Under the pieces are notes generated by a model. The model was not told where the DNA came from, searched no databases, and saw nothing but the letters and a program-made list of their open reading frames with translations. Below, piece after piece: positions 1 to 8,262 of a stretch of DNA of 64,000 nucleotides (the stretch's first letter is position 1; each line of letters starts with the position of its first letter). The DNA comes from Candidatus Ornithospirochaeta avicola (GTDB lineage: Bacteria; Spirochaetota; Spirochaetia; Sphaerochaetales; Sphaerochaetaceae). The stretch lies in NCBI GenBank assembly GCA_019113245.1, contig DXHU01000019.1, positions 1-64,000 on the forward strand. Direction: 5' to 3'. The position numbers were made by a program, and so were the translations under genes.

Positions 1-81
1 CATCGAAGCGTGACGGGCACGGGTTTCTTTGCCGTGCTTCTTGATTACATTGTTCTTTTCGATGCGTGCTGATTCATTCAT
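1..81 (-). CDS. 5' end of an unidentified gene running off the window
   Basis: Only the first 27 codons are present, starting at the ATG at 81-79; the reading frame is open to the window edge. The peptide is short, basic and polar (it contains KKHGKETRARH). There is no Shine-Dalgarno, but a good sigma-70-type promoter ends 5 nt before the ATG, so the mRNA may be leaderless. A basic N-terminus of this kind would suit a nucleic-acid-binding protein, possibly a transposon-encoded nuclease, but 27 residues are too few to tell and no family is claimed. Confidence 0.45.
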   Translation of the reverse strand, partial: MNESARIEKNNVIKKHGKETRARHASM

Positions 82-86
82 AATTT

Positions 87-115
87 ATTGTATCATATTA
101 TGTTAATGTCATCAA
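87..115 (-). promoter_or_regulatory. Putative sigma-70 promoter for the gene at the window start
   Basis: On the minus strand TTGATG (115-110) and TACAAT (92-87) are separated by 17 bp. The expected start of transcription falls on or next to the ATG at 81, which implies a leaderless transcript. Confidence 0.5.
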
Positions 116-137
116 CAAGTCATGCATATCTGGCAAT

Positions 138-329
138 TCATCTCCACCCTGCAGAGGATGGAGTCTTCTTGCCGATTCTATGATAAAAGAGCATATTGCC
201 CTTTTCATCCTCATCTTTTCTGTAGCCAATAGAGAAAAAGAAAGAGCAGATGTGCTTTTTTATTTCCGTTTCTCTGCCAGATACGGACGGAATAGATACC
301 AGGTTTCTGAAAATGGAGAACAGATTCAT
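138..329 (-). pseudogene. N-terminal stump of an M20-family peptidase/deacylase
   Basis: About 63 codons, starting with an ATG that overlaps the xanthine-dehydrogenase stop (TGATG). The peptide (LVSIPSVSGRE near the start, then a predicted helix and KGN) reads like the N-terminus of M20 metallopeptidases, which normally run 370-450 residues and carry zinc ligands further on. Here the frame stops after GKKTPSSAGWR. A second frame stays open for a few more codons and no zinc-site motif follows. M20-type hydrolases such as YgeY are known neighbours of xanthine-dehydrogenase-like genes in purine catabolic clusters, so I read this as the decayed remains of such a gene. It is translationally coupled to the gene before it. 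Confidence 0.5.
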
Positions 330-2884
330 CACTTCTTCCTGCTGTATGGAGTGTTTGCAAGAGGAAGGGAGTACTCAGGCTTTCCTGTATACATATAGTA
401 TGCATTTCGTATTGCAGGAGCTGTAGGAATGGCAGAGAGTTCTCCGATTCCTTTTGCTCCATAGCTGGTTTTCATTTTTTCATCCGGCTCTACGAAGATG
501 CTCTGGATTTCTGGAATGTCAGTGCTCCTGAGAAGTCCAAGAGTACCGAGCTTGCTTTTTACTCTTCCTTTTTCAGTTATGAAGTTCTCTGTAAGGGCAT
601 ACCCCATGCCTGTGACAATACCGCCTTCCATCTGTGCCTCGATTGCAGTGAGATTGATGACAGTTCCTGCATCCGATGCAGATATAATCTTCTTTATTCT
701 TCCCTCGTCATCCAAAATGGCAAGCTGAGCGCTGTAGGAGTAGGCAAGATGGCTTACAGGATGCTCTTTCTCTGTATTGAGGCTGTCTGTTGACGGACTG
801 AATTCAGCTTTGTAGCTTTCGCCCTCAAGGCTTTTTAGCCCGTATTTATCGAGATCCTTCTTCATCTTCAGTGCAGCAAGGCGTACAGCCTCTCCTGTGA
901 ATGCTGTCTGACGGCTTGCTGTGCTTGTCCCGCTGTCAGGCGTTCTGTCTGTATCAGGTTCTTCAACGATAAAAAGAGACGCATCAAGTTCAAGTGCGGC
1001 AGATGCAATCTGCAGACATACAGTCTTAACTCCCTGGCCCATGCATGCGGCGCTTGTCCGTATATGTACCTTGCCGCCCTCTACTGAGAGGATTGCCCGC
1101 CCTGAATCCTTTACTCCCATTCCGATTCCTGCATTCTTCATACCCAGTGCGATACCTTTGTATTTTGCCTTGTAATATTCATCTTTAAGGGCATCAAGGC
1201 ATTTATATGCAGTTGTGTCAGGAGTTGCAATCTGCCCAGAAGGAAGAGCCTGTCCGCTTCTTATGACATTTTTCTCCCTGATTGTAAATGGATCTATTGA
1301 AAGCATATTAGCAGCCTCATCAAGTGCCGCCTCGATGGCAAAGCATGACTGGGTGACTCCAAAGCCGCGGAAAGCTCCATTTGGAGGATTGTTAGTATAG
1401 TATGCAATGCCTACAACAGAGAGGTTCTGGAAATTATAGGGACCTCCTGCATGAGTGCATGCTCTTTGCAATACGGGCCCTCCAAGGGAAGCATATGCTC
1501 CTGTGTCTGTAAGAATGTCTTCTTTCAGCGCAAGAATCTTTCCATCATCGTCAAATGCGAGAGTAAGGTCTATCGACATAGGATGGCGCTTTGGATGAAC
1601 GGCAAGGCTTTCATTTCTTGAGAGCTTTATCTTTACAGGCTGCTTGAGAATATATGCAGAAAGGGCTGCATGGTGCTGCACTGACATATCTTCCTTCCCG
1701 CCAAATCCTCCTCCTACAAGAGCGCTTTTCACATGCACCTTCTCAGGAGGAAGACGAAGCATTCTTGCGCATTCCCTCTGATCGTCATAGATGCTCTGTC
1801 CTCCTGTTATGAGATTCACACCTCCATCCTCATGCGGCCATGCAATTGCACATTCAGTCTCCATGAATGCATGCTCTGTGACTGGAGTCTCAAAATGTCT
1901 TTTTATGACATGAGGAGCACTTTTGATCATGCTTTCGGCATCACCTTTTATTATGTACTCTCTTCGGTACATGTTGCTCTGACCCCAGTAATGAACCTTT
2001 ATATCATCTTTTCTGGCATCTTCAATAGTGTACACACCTTCAAGCTCTTCTGCTTCTATTTTCACAAGAGCCTTTATCTCTTCAAGGCTTTCCTTCCTCT
2101 TTGACACGGCAATTACTAGAGCATCCCCTATATATGAGGTTATGTCTCCTTCTCCAAAGAGGACAGGCCAGTCAAGTGAAAGATGTCCGTGCATGTTGAA
2201 AGGAACATCTTCTTTTCTTATTATGCGTACGCAATCAGGATGCTTTTCAGCTTCTTCTGTATCTATCCTCACGATTTTCGCCCTGGGGTAGGGGGAGCGG
2301 ACTGCTGATGCATAGAGCATTCCTGGAAGGACTATGTCATCAGTATAAAGCCCTTCACCGAGAGCTTTTGCTGCTGCATCTATTCTTATCATCCGGGAGC
2401 CGAGAGAAGCATCATCATCTTTGACCATAGGAAGATTTTCCCTGAAAATTCGGGATGCAAGCAGAATTGCCTTTATGATCTTCACATAGCCTGTACAGCG
2501 GCACAAATTCCCTCTGATTGCTTTCTTCACATCATCTTCTGAAGGATCTGATTTTGAGTCGATGAGGGCCTTTGCGCTCATGATCATGCCGGGTATGCAG
2601 TATCCGCACTGGACAGCACCTGCTTTTGCAAAAGCATAAGAGTAAACCTGCTTTTCCCTTTCTGATAGCCCCTCAATTGTCGTGACGCTCTTTCCTTCAA
2701 GACGGGACAGCTTGAACACGCAGGCCTTCTGGGCCTTTCCATCAATAATTACGGTACATGTTCCGCACGCACCCTCGCTGCAGCCGTCCTTTGTCCCGGT
2801 CAGACGAAGGTCATCTCTCAGGAATGAAAGAAGGCTTTTGTCCTCCTTTATTTCATATTCTATACCGTTTATTCTTACAGCCAT
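329..2884 (-). CDS. Xanthine dehydrogenase-type molybdoenzyme, fused 2Fe-2S and Mo subunits
   Basis: An 851-residue protein of the xanthine oxidase family, expected to hydroxylate a purine or other N-heterocycle in the cytoplasm. Residues 1-80 form a plant-type 2Fe-2S ferredoxin domain (CSEGACGTCT). Residues 80-150 hold the second 2Fe-2S domain (CGYC and LCRCTGY). The remainder is the molybdopterin-binding part with GGGFGGKED, GAFRGFG and, near the C-terminus, GAKGIGEL carrying the expected catalytic Glu. The FAD domain that sits between these modules in XdhA/eukaryotic XDH is missing, and no separate FAD subunit lies in the operon. This layout resembles E. coli XdhD and selenium-dependent purine hydroxylases. 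It is third in a minus-strand operon after the hydrolase and the deaminase. The true substrate cannot be read from the sequence. Confidence 0.88.
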   Translation of the reverse strand: MAVRINGIEYEIKEDKSLLSFLRDDLRLTGTKDGCSEGACGTCTVIIDGKAQKACVFKLSRLEGKSVTTIEGLSEREKQVYSYAFAKAGAVQCGYCIPGMIMSAKALIDSKSDPSEDDVKKAIRGNLCRCTGYVKIIKAILLASRIFRENLPMVKDDDASLGSRMIRIDAAAKALGEGLYTDDIVLPGMLYASAVRSPYPRAKIVRIDTEEAEKHPDCVRIIRKEDVPFNMHGHLSLDWPVLFGEGDITSYIGDALVIAVSKRKESLEEIKALVKIEAEELEGVYTIEDARKDDIKVHYWGQSNMYRREYIIKGDAESMIKSAPHVIKRHFETPVTEHAFMETECAIAWPHEDGGVNLITGGQSIYDDQRECARMLRLPPEKVHVKSALVGGGFGGKEDMSVQHHAALSAYILKQPVKIKLSRNESLAVHPKRHPMSIDLTLAFDDDGKILALKEDILTDTGAYASLGGPVLQRACTHAGGPYNFQNLSVVGIAYYTNNPPNGAFRGFGVTQSCFAIEAALDEAANMLSIDPFTIREKNVIRSGQALPSGQIATPDTTAYKCLDALKDEYYKAKYKGIALGMKNAGIGMGVKDSGRAILSVEGGKVHIRTSAACMGQGVKTVCLQIASAALELDASLFIVEEPDTDRTPDSGTSTASRQTAFTGEAVRLAALKMKKDLDKYGLKSLEGESYKAEFSPSTDSLNTEKEHPVSHLAYSYSAQLAILDDEGRIKKIISASDAGTVINLTAIEAQMEGGIVTGMGYALTENFITEKGRVKSKLGTLGLLRSTDIPEIQSIFVEPDEKMKTSYGAKGIGELSAIPTAPAIRNAYYMYTGKPEYSLPLANTPYSRKK

Positions 2885-2892
2885 AAAATTCC

Positions 2893-3378
2893 TTACTTGA
2901 GGGAAATCAGGATTTCCTTTTCTGAATCAAGATGCTTGAATTCAACACCTGCAGAAGAAAGCATTCTCTTTGATGCCTTGGTCTGCTCGCTGTCACTGTA
3001 TTTGTCAGAAAGATATATCACTTTCTTTATTCCGCTCTGTATTATTGCCTTAGCACATTCGTTGCAAGGAAAGAGAGCCACATATAGAGTTGCCCCTTTA
3101 AGGGAGGGAGAAGGGGAGTTGAGAATGGCATTAAGCTCAGCATGGCATACATACGGATATTTGTTGTCTTCCCATTTTTCTGCGCTTCTTTCCCATGGGA
3201 ACTCATCATCTGAGCATCCGATTGGAAATCCGTTGTATCCGACGCCGACAATCTTTTTATCAGGGCTTACGATGCATGCTCCAACCTGTGTATTTGGATC
3301 CTTGCTTCTTTTGCTCGAAAGCACAGCAATCCCCATGAAATACTCATCCCATGAAATATAATCATTACGCTTAGCCAT
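2893..3378 (-). CDS. dCMP deaminase family protein
   Basis: A 161-residue zinc-dependent deaminase, probably converting dCMP to dUMP. The zinc/catalytic motifs HAELNAI and PCNEC are present with normal spacing. The start chosen is the ATG at 3378, which follows a clear AAGGTGG ribosome site; an upstream start at 3396 would overlap the preceding gene further. It overlaps the hydrolase gene by 8 bp and sits 8 bp ahead of the xanthine-dehydrogenase-like gene. With ThyX encoded at 55.8 kb, it gives a plausible dCMP to dUMP to dTMP route. ComEB-like proteins share this fold. Confidence 0.85.
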   Translation of the reverse strand: MAKRNDYISWDEYFMGIAVLSSKRSKDPNTQVGACIVSPDKKIVGVGYNGFPIGCSDDEFPWERSAEKWEDNKYPYVCHAELNAILNSPSPSLKGATLYVALFPCNECAKAIIQSGIKKVIYLSDKYSDSEQTKASKRMLSSAGVEFKHLDSEKEILISLK

Positions 3379-4303
3379 TTTCTTCCACCTTGTCAAAGAA
3401 TTTCTCTATATATAAAGTGTACTTTGTTTTGACTGAATTGTACATTAAAAGAGAGTGGTGAGTGTGCCTGTAATTGTCCATCTTGGGCGAGTATGATTCT
3501 ACATTCTCCGATCTTATCTCTCTTAGAATTATGCCCTGGTTCTTGAAAGGCACTGTCTTATCTCCTTTGTCATGTATTGAGATCAAGGGGACAGTTATTT
3601 TTCCAAGATTCCTTCTGATTTCCTTGAGATTCCATATCAGGGAAATTGCCTGAGGAAGGAAGATTCCTCTGTATCCTGCCCACTCTTCATCCCCATCTTC
3701 TCCATCCGGGTTTCCGTCCATTATTTTCCCGCCTATGACGGGCTTGAAGAGAGCAACTGTGCGTGCAATGTAAAATGAAGGATCTGTGATGATTCTGTCG
3801 CGGATGAAAGAGTTGTATACCACAGGGGCTGAAAGCACTGCCACTGCCTCCGGTGCAAGGGGAGAGGAGGAATATCTCTCACAAAGCTTCAGTGTCATCG
3901 CCCCTCCCATTGAGACTCCGACTATGAAAACCTTCTCATAGCTGAAGCGCAGGGTGGTGTAATATTTGTCAATATAGTTGAACCATTGTGTGAAGCTAGT
4001 CTTCCTGAAATCTTCAATTGAAGAGCCGAATGTAGGAATGAGGGGAGCAAATACATCATAGCCTATTTCAGAGAAATACTTGCATGAGTATGCATACATG
4101 TTCGGAGCAGAGGGAAAGCCATGAATGAAGAGAATTGCCTTCTTATTGCCGTTTTTATATATGATGCTTCTGCACCGCTGAGAAAAACATTTGCTTTCAT
4201 CTTCTATAAGACCACTGATGTTTCTGTCCCTGTAAAAGAGAAGGCAGACATTCCATAGCATGAAGAAGATGAGAGCAGCCAGAATAATGAGAAAAAGCAG
4301 CAT
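3371..4303 (-). CDS. Membrane-anchored alpha/beta hydrolase
   Basis: A 310-residue serine hydrolase. The first 25 residues are a hydrophobic anchor ([20 protein letters not shown]). The catalytic core follows: FIHGFPSAP (oxyanion loop), GVSMGGAM (nucleophile Ser), [10 protein letters not shown] (acid) and a HTHH stretch near the C-terminus (base). The pattern is that of lysophospholipase/monoacylglycerol-lipase or carboxylesterase proteins; the substrate is unknown. It is first in the operon with the deaminase. No Shine-Dalgarno precedes the ATG; a TAGAAT hexamer at 4315-4310 ends 6 nt before it, suggesting a leaderless start. Confidence 0.8.
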   Translation of the reverse strand: MLLFLIILAALIFFMLWNVCLLFYRDRNISGLIEDESKCFSQRCRSIIYKNGNKKAILFIHGFPSAPNMYAYSCKYFSEIGYDVFAPLIPTFGSSIEDFRKTSFTQWFNYIDKYYTTLRFSYEKVFIVGVSMGGAMTLKLCERYSSSPLAPEAVAVLSAPVVYNSFIRDRIITDPSFYIARTVALFKPVIGGKIMDGNPDGEDGDEEWAGYRGIFLPQAISLIWNLKEIRRNLGKITVPLISIHDKGDKTVPFKNQGIILREIRSENVESYSPKMDNYRHTHHSLLMYNSVKTKYTLYIEKFFDKVEENG

Positions 4304-4329
4304 AGTGATATTCTACATCATAATCAAAG

Positions 4330-4359
4330 AAAAAAAAGAGTGGAGCATGATGTCCACTC
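4330..4359 (-). terminator. Intrinsic terminator after tRNA-Val
   Basis: On the minus strand GAGTGGA and TCCACTC form a 7-bp stem around an 8-nt loop and are followed by about eight T. It lies just downstream of the tRNA-Val gene. Confidence 0.8.
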
Positions 4360-4366
4360 TCATCTA

Positions 4367-4438
4367 TGGTCGCAGCCGGGATTGAACCGGCGACCCCTTC
4401 CGTGTGAAGGAAGTGCTCTCCCGCTGAGCTATGCGACC
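4367..4438 (-). tRNA. tRNA-Val (anticodon CAC)
   Basis: A complete cloverleaf on the minus strand. The acceptor stem is GGTCGCA/TGCGACC with discriminator A. The anticodon stem is CTTCC/GGAAG around the loop TTCACAC, giving anticodon CAC. The T arm has GGTTCAATCCC. The CCA end is not encoded. The gene starts 33 bp after oadB, with no obvious promoter of its own, and ends at an intrinsic terminator, so it may be processed from the oad transcript. Confidence 0.92.
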
Positions 4439-4443
4439 TGTAA

Positions 4444-4463
4444 GCGGGAAGAAACCTTCCCGC
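4444..4463 (-). other. Hairpin between oadB and tRNA-Val
   Basis: A perfect 8-bp inverted repeat (GCGGGAAG/CTTCCCGC, 4-nt loop) in the 33-bp gap. On the minus strand it has no following T run, so it looks more like a processing or stability hairpin than a terminator. Confidence 0.5.
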
Positions 4464-4471
4464 GTATTTTA

Positions 4472-5668
4472 TTATACCAATACCTGCATCATTGTCGGGA
4501 TTACAGAAATCAGGACACCTGCGGCAACTGCTGATCCGATAACTCCGGAAACATTCGGTCCCATGGCATGCATGAGAAGGAAGTTCTGAGGGTTAGCCTC
4601 CTGTCCGACCTTGCTTGATACTCTGGCAGCCATAGGAACTGCAGAAACTCCTGCCGATCCGATGAGCGGATTTACAGGGTGCTTCGGATCCAGCTTGTTC
4701 ATGAGCTTGGCAAGAAGCACTCCTCCTGCTGTTCCGACAGCAAAGGCAATTGCTCCCAGAAGGAGGATTCCGAGTGTCTCAAGGTTGAGGAACTTGTCAG
4801 CAGCCATCTTTGATCCTACAGAAAGTCCGAGGAAGATGGTTACTGTATTCATCAGCGCATTCTGCATTGTATCAGAAAGACGGCCGATTACTCCACACTC
4901 TCTTGCAAGATTTCCAAACATTAATGCACCGATGAGCGGACATGCTGAAGGAAGGAGAATTGCACAGAGCGTGATGACCATGATTGGGAATACAATCTTC
5001 TCCAGCTTTGATACAGGGCGGAGCTGATCCATCTTGATCTCTCTTTCCTTTTTTGTTGTGAGAGCTCTCATGATAGGTGGCTGGATAATCGGTACCAGTG
5101 CCATGTATGAGTATGCTGCGACAGCAATCGAGCCAAGATAGTCTGGAGCAAGACGGCTTGTTACATAGATTGCCGTAGGACCGTCAGCTCCTCCGATGAT
5201 TCCGATGCTTCCTGCAACCGCGAGGTCGAAGTTGATGCCAGGAATAAAGGAAATCACGAGAGCTCCGATGAGAGCTGTGAAGATACCGAGCTGAGCTGCA
5301 GCTCCGAGAAGCAGTGTCTTTGGGTTGGCAATAAGCGGACCGAAGTCTGTCATTGCACCGACACCCATGAAGATGAGAACAGGGAAGAGTCCTGACTCAA
5401 TACCTGCATCATAAAGTATCTTGATAAATCCTGCATCTCCGCTTGTCGGGTCTACAGAAGCAATATATGCAAGTGGGATGTTCGAAAGAATACATCCCAT
5501 TCCGATTGGAATAAGCAAAAGCGGTTCAAAGCCCTTCTTGATAGCCAGGTAGAGCAGGAGGAAACCGACAAGAATCATTACCGCATTTCCCCAGCCTCCG
5601 TCAGCCATGAAGCCGACGATACCTGTGCTGTTCCAGAGCTGTATAGCACCTTCAAGTATAGCGTTCAT
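4472..5668 (-). CDS. oadB: Sodium-pumping decarboxylase, beta subunit
   Basis: A 398-residue polytopic membrane protein of the OadB/GcdB/MmdB family, which decarboxylates the carboxybiotin carried by the alpha subunit and exports Na+. The N-terminal segment with NSTGIVGF, the conserved [10 protein letters not shown] motif of the ion path and the C-terminal [17 protein letters not shown] region are all present, and length is normal for the family. It is last of the oadG-oadA-oadB set, 11 bp after oadA. Oxaloacetate is the likely substrate, but methylmalonyl-CoA and glutaconyl-CoA pumps share this subunit type. Confidence 0.93.
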   Translation of the reverse strand: MNAILEGAIQLWNSTGIVGFMADGGWGNAVMILVGFLLLYLAIKKGFEPLLLIPIGMGCILSNIPLAYIASVDPTSGDAGFIKILYDAGIESGLFPVLIFMGVGAMTDFGPLIANPKTLLLGAAAQLGIFTALIGALVISFIPGINFDLAVAGSIGIIGGADGPTAIYVTSRLAPDYLGSIAVAAYSYMALVPIIQPPIMRALTTKKEREIKMDQLRPVSKLEKIVFPIMVITLCAILLPSACPLIGALMFGNLARECGVIGRLSDTMQNALMNTVTIFLGLSVGSKMAADKFLNLETLGILLLGAIAFAVGTAGGVLLAKLMNKLDPKHPVNPLIGSAGVSAVPMAARVSSKVGQEANPQNFLLMHAMGPNVSGVIGSAVAAGVLISVIPTMMQVLV

Positions 5669-5679
5669 AAATATCTCCC

Positions 5680-7803
5680 TTATCCAATGATCATCATCAG
5701 GTCGCCGCTCTGGAGCTGGTCACCCTGGTTAACACAGATCTTGAGAACAGTACCGTCACATGGAGAGTAGATTTCGTTCTCCATCTTCATTGCTTCCATA
5801 ATCATGAGGATGTCGTTCTTCTTGACAGTGTCTCCGACTTTGACATTGAAGCGGAGAGCAAGACCCGGCATCGGAGCTGTGATTTCTGTCTCTCCCCCTG
5901 CAGCAGATACAGGTTCTGCTGATGCAGGTGCCTCTGTAGCCTTTACTTCCTCTTTCACTTCAGGAGCTACAACAGTCTCAGCTGCTACTGCTTCTGATCC
6001 GATAGTAATCAGGAGATCGCCGCTCTGGAGCTGGTCACCCTGATTTACAGAGATAGCTGTGATTGTTCCGTCGCAAGGAGAATAAATCTCGTTCTCCATC
6101 TTCATTGCTTCCATGATCATGAGGATGTCATTCTTCTTGACAGTGTCCCCGACCTTGACATTGAAGCGGAGAGCAAGACCCGGCATTGGAGCCTTTACTT
6201 CAACAGAAGAGCTTACAACAGTCTTCTTTGCGCTCTGAGCAGCTGGTGCTGCTGCAATACCGTCCTTTATTGAGAGAGGATACTTCACGCCGTTTACAAC
6301 AGCTGAATCCTTTTCAATCTTTACGCCGTAGTTCACACCGTTGACTGTGACTGTGTATTCGCCGTTTGAAGCTTTCTTCTCTTCCTTCTTCTCCTGGCTC
6401 TTCTTTCTTACACCGTTGACATGTGCCTTCCCTGTCAGGTAAAGGATTCCCTTTTCCTTACATGCGCCAGCGATGAAGATGTTCTCTTCAGTTTCTTCAA
6501 GTCCTGCCTCAGCAAGCATCTTCTTTGCTGCCTCAACACCCTTTTTCGGATCTCTGTCGTTGATGTCGACGACTTTTTCTGTTGTAGGCTCAAGCTTGAG
6601 CTGCTCTGCAGCAAGCTTTACAACTTCCGGATCCGGTGCGACCGGTGTCTTTCCGAAATATCCGAGGACCATCTTTCCGTATCCTTCTGCAAACTTCTTC
6701 CATGGTCCGAACATGACATTGTTGAATGCCTGCTGGAAATAGAACTGGCTTACAGGTGTTACAGATGTTCCGAATCCACCCTTTCTTACTGTTTCGCCCA
6801 TTGCCTCGACAATCTGAGGATATTTGTCCATAAGATTGTTGTCTCTGAGCATCTGTGTATTTGCAGTAAGAGCTCCGCCCGGGAGAGGGAAGAACGGGAT
6901 GTTCGGGTTGACCATTGTTGCCTCTGGAGGAAGGAAGTAGTCCTTCATGCAGTCCTCGAACACGCGCTCTGCTTCTTGGATTTTCTGGATATCTACATCG
7001 AGAGTGTAGTCTGTGCCCCTCATCGCATGCCACATTGTGATCACATCCGGCTGGCATGTTCCGCCTGAGCACGGTGAGAGTGAGAGATCAAGCTGTGTAG
7101 CACCTGCATCGAGAGCTGCAAAATACTGTGCAATTGATACTCCTGCTGTCTCGTGTGAGTGGAATACAATGTTCATATCTGGTCCAAGGAGCTTTCTTGC
7201 TCTCTTGATTGTCTCATATACATTATGCGGTGTGCTTGTTCCGCTTGCATCCTTGAAACATACACTGTCAAAAGGAATGTCTGCATCAAGTATCTGCTTT
7301 AAGATGCTCTCATAGAAATCAGGATCGTGAGCTCCTGTAACTCCCTCAGGAAGGCTCATCATTGTAACTGTCACTTCGTGCTTGAGGCCTGCATCGTGAA
7401 TAGCCTTTCCGCTGTCTATGAGGTTGTTCACATCGTTAAGGGCATCGAAGTTCCTGATTGTTGTCATTCCATGCTTCTTGAAAAGCTTTGCATGGAGCTT
7501 GATCATGTCTCTTGGCTGGCTGTCAAGTCCTACGATGTTCACGCCTCTTGCGAGTGTCTGGAGATTTGCATCCGGACCTGCAACACGACGGAACTCGTCC
7601 ATCATTTCAAATGCATCTTCATTTGTATAGAAGTAGAGAGCCTGGAATCTTGCTCCACCACCTGCCTCAAAATGTGTGATTCCTGCCTCTCTTGCAGCTG
7701 CTACTGCAGGCATGAAATCCTTTGTAAAAACACGTGCTCCGTAAACAGACTGGAATCCGTCACGGAATGCAGTACACATAAAATTAACTTTTTTCTTGCT
7801 CAT
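5680..7803 (-). CDS. oadA: Carboxyltransferase (OadA-like) with two biotinyl domains
   Basis: A 707-residue alpha subunit of a biotin-dependent decarboxylase. Residues 1-300 form the carboxyltransferase TIM barrel, with metal ligands in TAFRDG and FHSHET and the active-site Lys in CFKDASG. Residues 300-470 are the PYC/OADA domain. Two biotinyl domains follow, at about 535-602 and 640-707, each with the EAMKMEN biotinylation motif (Lys about 568 and 673), joined by an Ala/Pro/Glu-rich linker. OadA normally has one such domain. Parts of the barrel differ from textbook OadA (AGGGARFQ where WGGATFD is usual), so substrate preference could differ. It has a GAGGAG ribosome site and lies between oadG and oadB. 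Confidence 0.9.
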   Translation of the reverse strand: MSKKKVNFMCTAFRDGFQSVYGARVFTKDFMPAVAAAREAGITHFEAGGGARFQALYFYTNEDAFEMMDEFRRVAGPDANLQTLARGVNIVGLDSQPRDMIKLHAKLFKKHGMTTIRNFDALNDVNNLIDSGKAIHDAGLKHEVTVTMMSLPEGVTGAHDPDFYESILKQILDADIPFDSVCFKDASGTSTPHNVYETIKRARKLLGPDMNIVFHSHETAGVSIAQYFAALDAGATQLDLSLSPCSGGTCQPDVITMWHAMRGTDYTLDVDIQKIQEAERVFEDCMKDYFLPPEATMVNPNIPFFPLPGGALTANTQMLRDNNLMDKYPQIVEAMGETVRKGGFGTSVTPVSQFYFQQAFNNVMFGPWKKFAEGYGKMVLGYFGKTPVAPDPEVVKLAAEQLKLEPTTEKVVDINDRDPKKGVEAAKKMLAEAGLEETEENIFIAGACKEKGILYLTGKAHVNGVRKKSQEKKEEKKASNGEYTVTVNGVNYGVKIEKDSAVVNGVKYPLSIKDGIAAAPAAQSAKKTVVSSSVEVKAPMPGLALRFNVKVGDTVKKNDILMIMEAMKMENEIYSPCDGTITAISVNQGDQLQSGDLLITIGSEAVAAETVVAPEVKEEVKATEAPASAEPVSAAGGETEITAPMPGLALRFNVKVGDTVKKNDILMIMEAMKMENEIYSPCDGTVLKICVNQGDQLQSGDLMMIIG
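5683..5886 (-). repeat. Biotinyl-domain repeat, distal copy (oadA)
   Basis: Encodes the C-terminal 68 residues of OadA. It is nearly identical at the protein level to the domain at 5998-6201 over its first 45 residues. The copies diverge after CDG (TVLKIC against TITAIS) and carry silent differences, so this is a real intragenic duplication. Confidence 0.9.
5998..6201 (-). repeat. Biotinyl-domain repeat, proximal copy (oadA)
   Basis: The first of two tandem biotinyl domains in OadA, at a 315-bp period from the copy at 5683-5886. The 37-residue linker between them is rich in Ala, Glu, Pro and Val, as in mobile lipoyl/biotinyl arms. Confidence 0.9.
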
Positions 7804-7816
7804 TTAGCTGTTCTCC

Positions 7817-8098
7817 TCATCTTTCCCTGTCATAGGCCGCTGCAATGGCCGCTGCGAGTGCGGCATCATCATTTTTCTTTGCACTTGTCTCTGCTTTTTT
7901 ATTTCTGGAAGTATTCTGCGGTTTTACTTCCTCCTGCGGCTCAAGCTTTTTGACAACTGAGCTCATGAACTTTGTCGCATAGATAAGAATTACAAGGAAA
8001 ATGAATACAGTACCCATACCTAGAACGAGAAGAATGCCTCCGTCCTTAATCTGCTGGACGAGAGTTTCCTTTGGCAAGTTAACTAAAAGTGTCAACAT
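7817..8098 (-). CDS. oadG: Sodium-pumping decarboxylase, gamma subunit
   Basis: A 93-residue protein with a single membrane helix (GILLVLGMGTVFIFLVILI) and a charged, Ala/Lys/Gln-rich cytoplasmic tail, as expected of OadG, which holds the alpha and beta subunits together. The G-M-G-x-V-F motif in the helix is typical of the family. It is first in the oad operon, with an AGAGGAG ribosome site, 13 bp ahead of oadA. The region upstream (8099-8232) holds the divergent control region shared with mrp. Confidence 0.88.
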   Translation of the reverse strand: MLTLLVNLPKETLVQQIKDGGILLVLGMGTVFIFLVILIYATKFMSSVVKKLEPQEEVKPQNTSRNKKAETSAKKNDDAALAAAIAAAYDRER

Positions 8099-8232
8099 GG
8101 TTCATCTCCTCTGGTTTGAATATAATTCAACAGTCTTGATTCTATATCAAAAAAGTATTTTGGTGCAAGAAATAAGATAAGAAAATATCGATTAGGATGA
8201 AAACTTTTCAGCTTTTCTTTCTCCCGATTTGG

Positions 8233-8238
8233 TATTAT
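8233..8238 (+). promoter_or_regulatory. Putative extended -10 promoter of mrp
   Basis: TATTAT preceded by TGG (extended -10 pattern) lies 25 nt before the mrp ATG. No good -35 is seen, which suits an extended -10 promoter. A GGAGG ribosome site follows. Confidence 0.4.
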
Positions 8239-8262
8239 CCTTATTCTGATTGTGGAGGCATT

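Noticed and set aside
1733-2104. Long antisense open frames inside xdh, oadA and other genes
   Set aside because: They lie opposite well-supported genes, lack ribosome sites and family motifs, and have shadow-like composition.
5683-6201. Assembly duplication of the biotinyl domain
   Set aside because: The copies differ in several codons and in the segment after CDG, and are joined by a unique linker, so they are distinct real copies.
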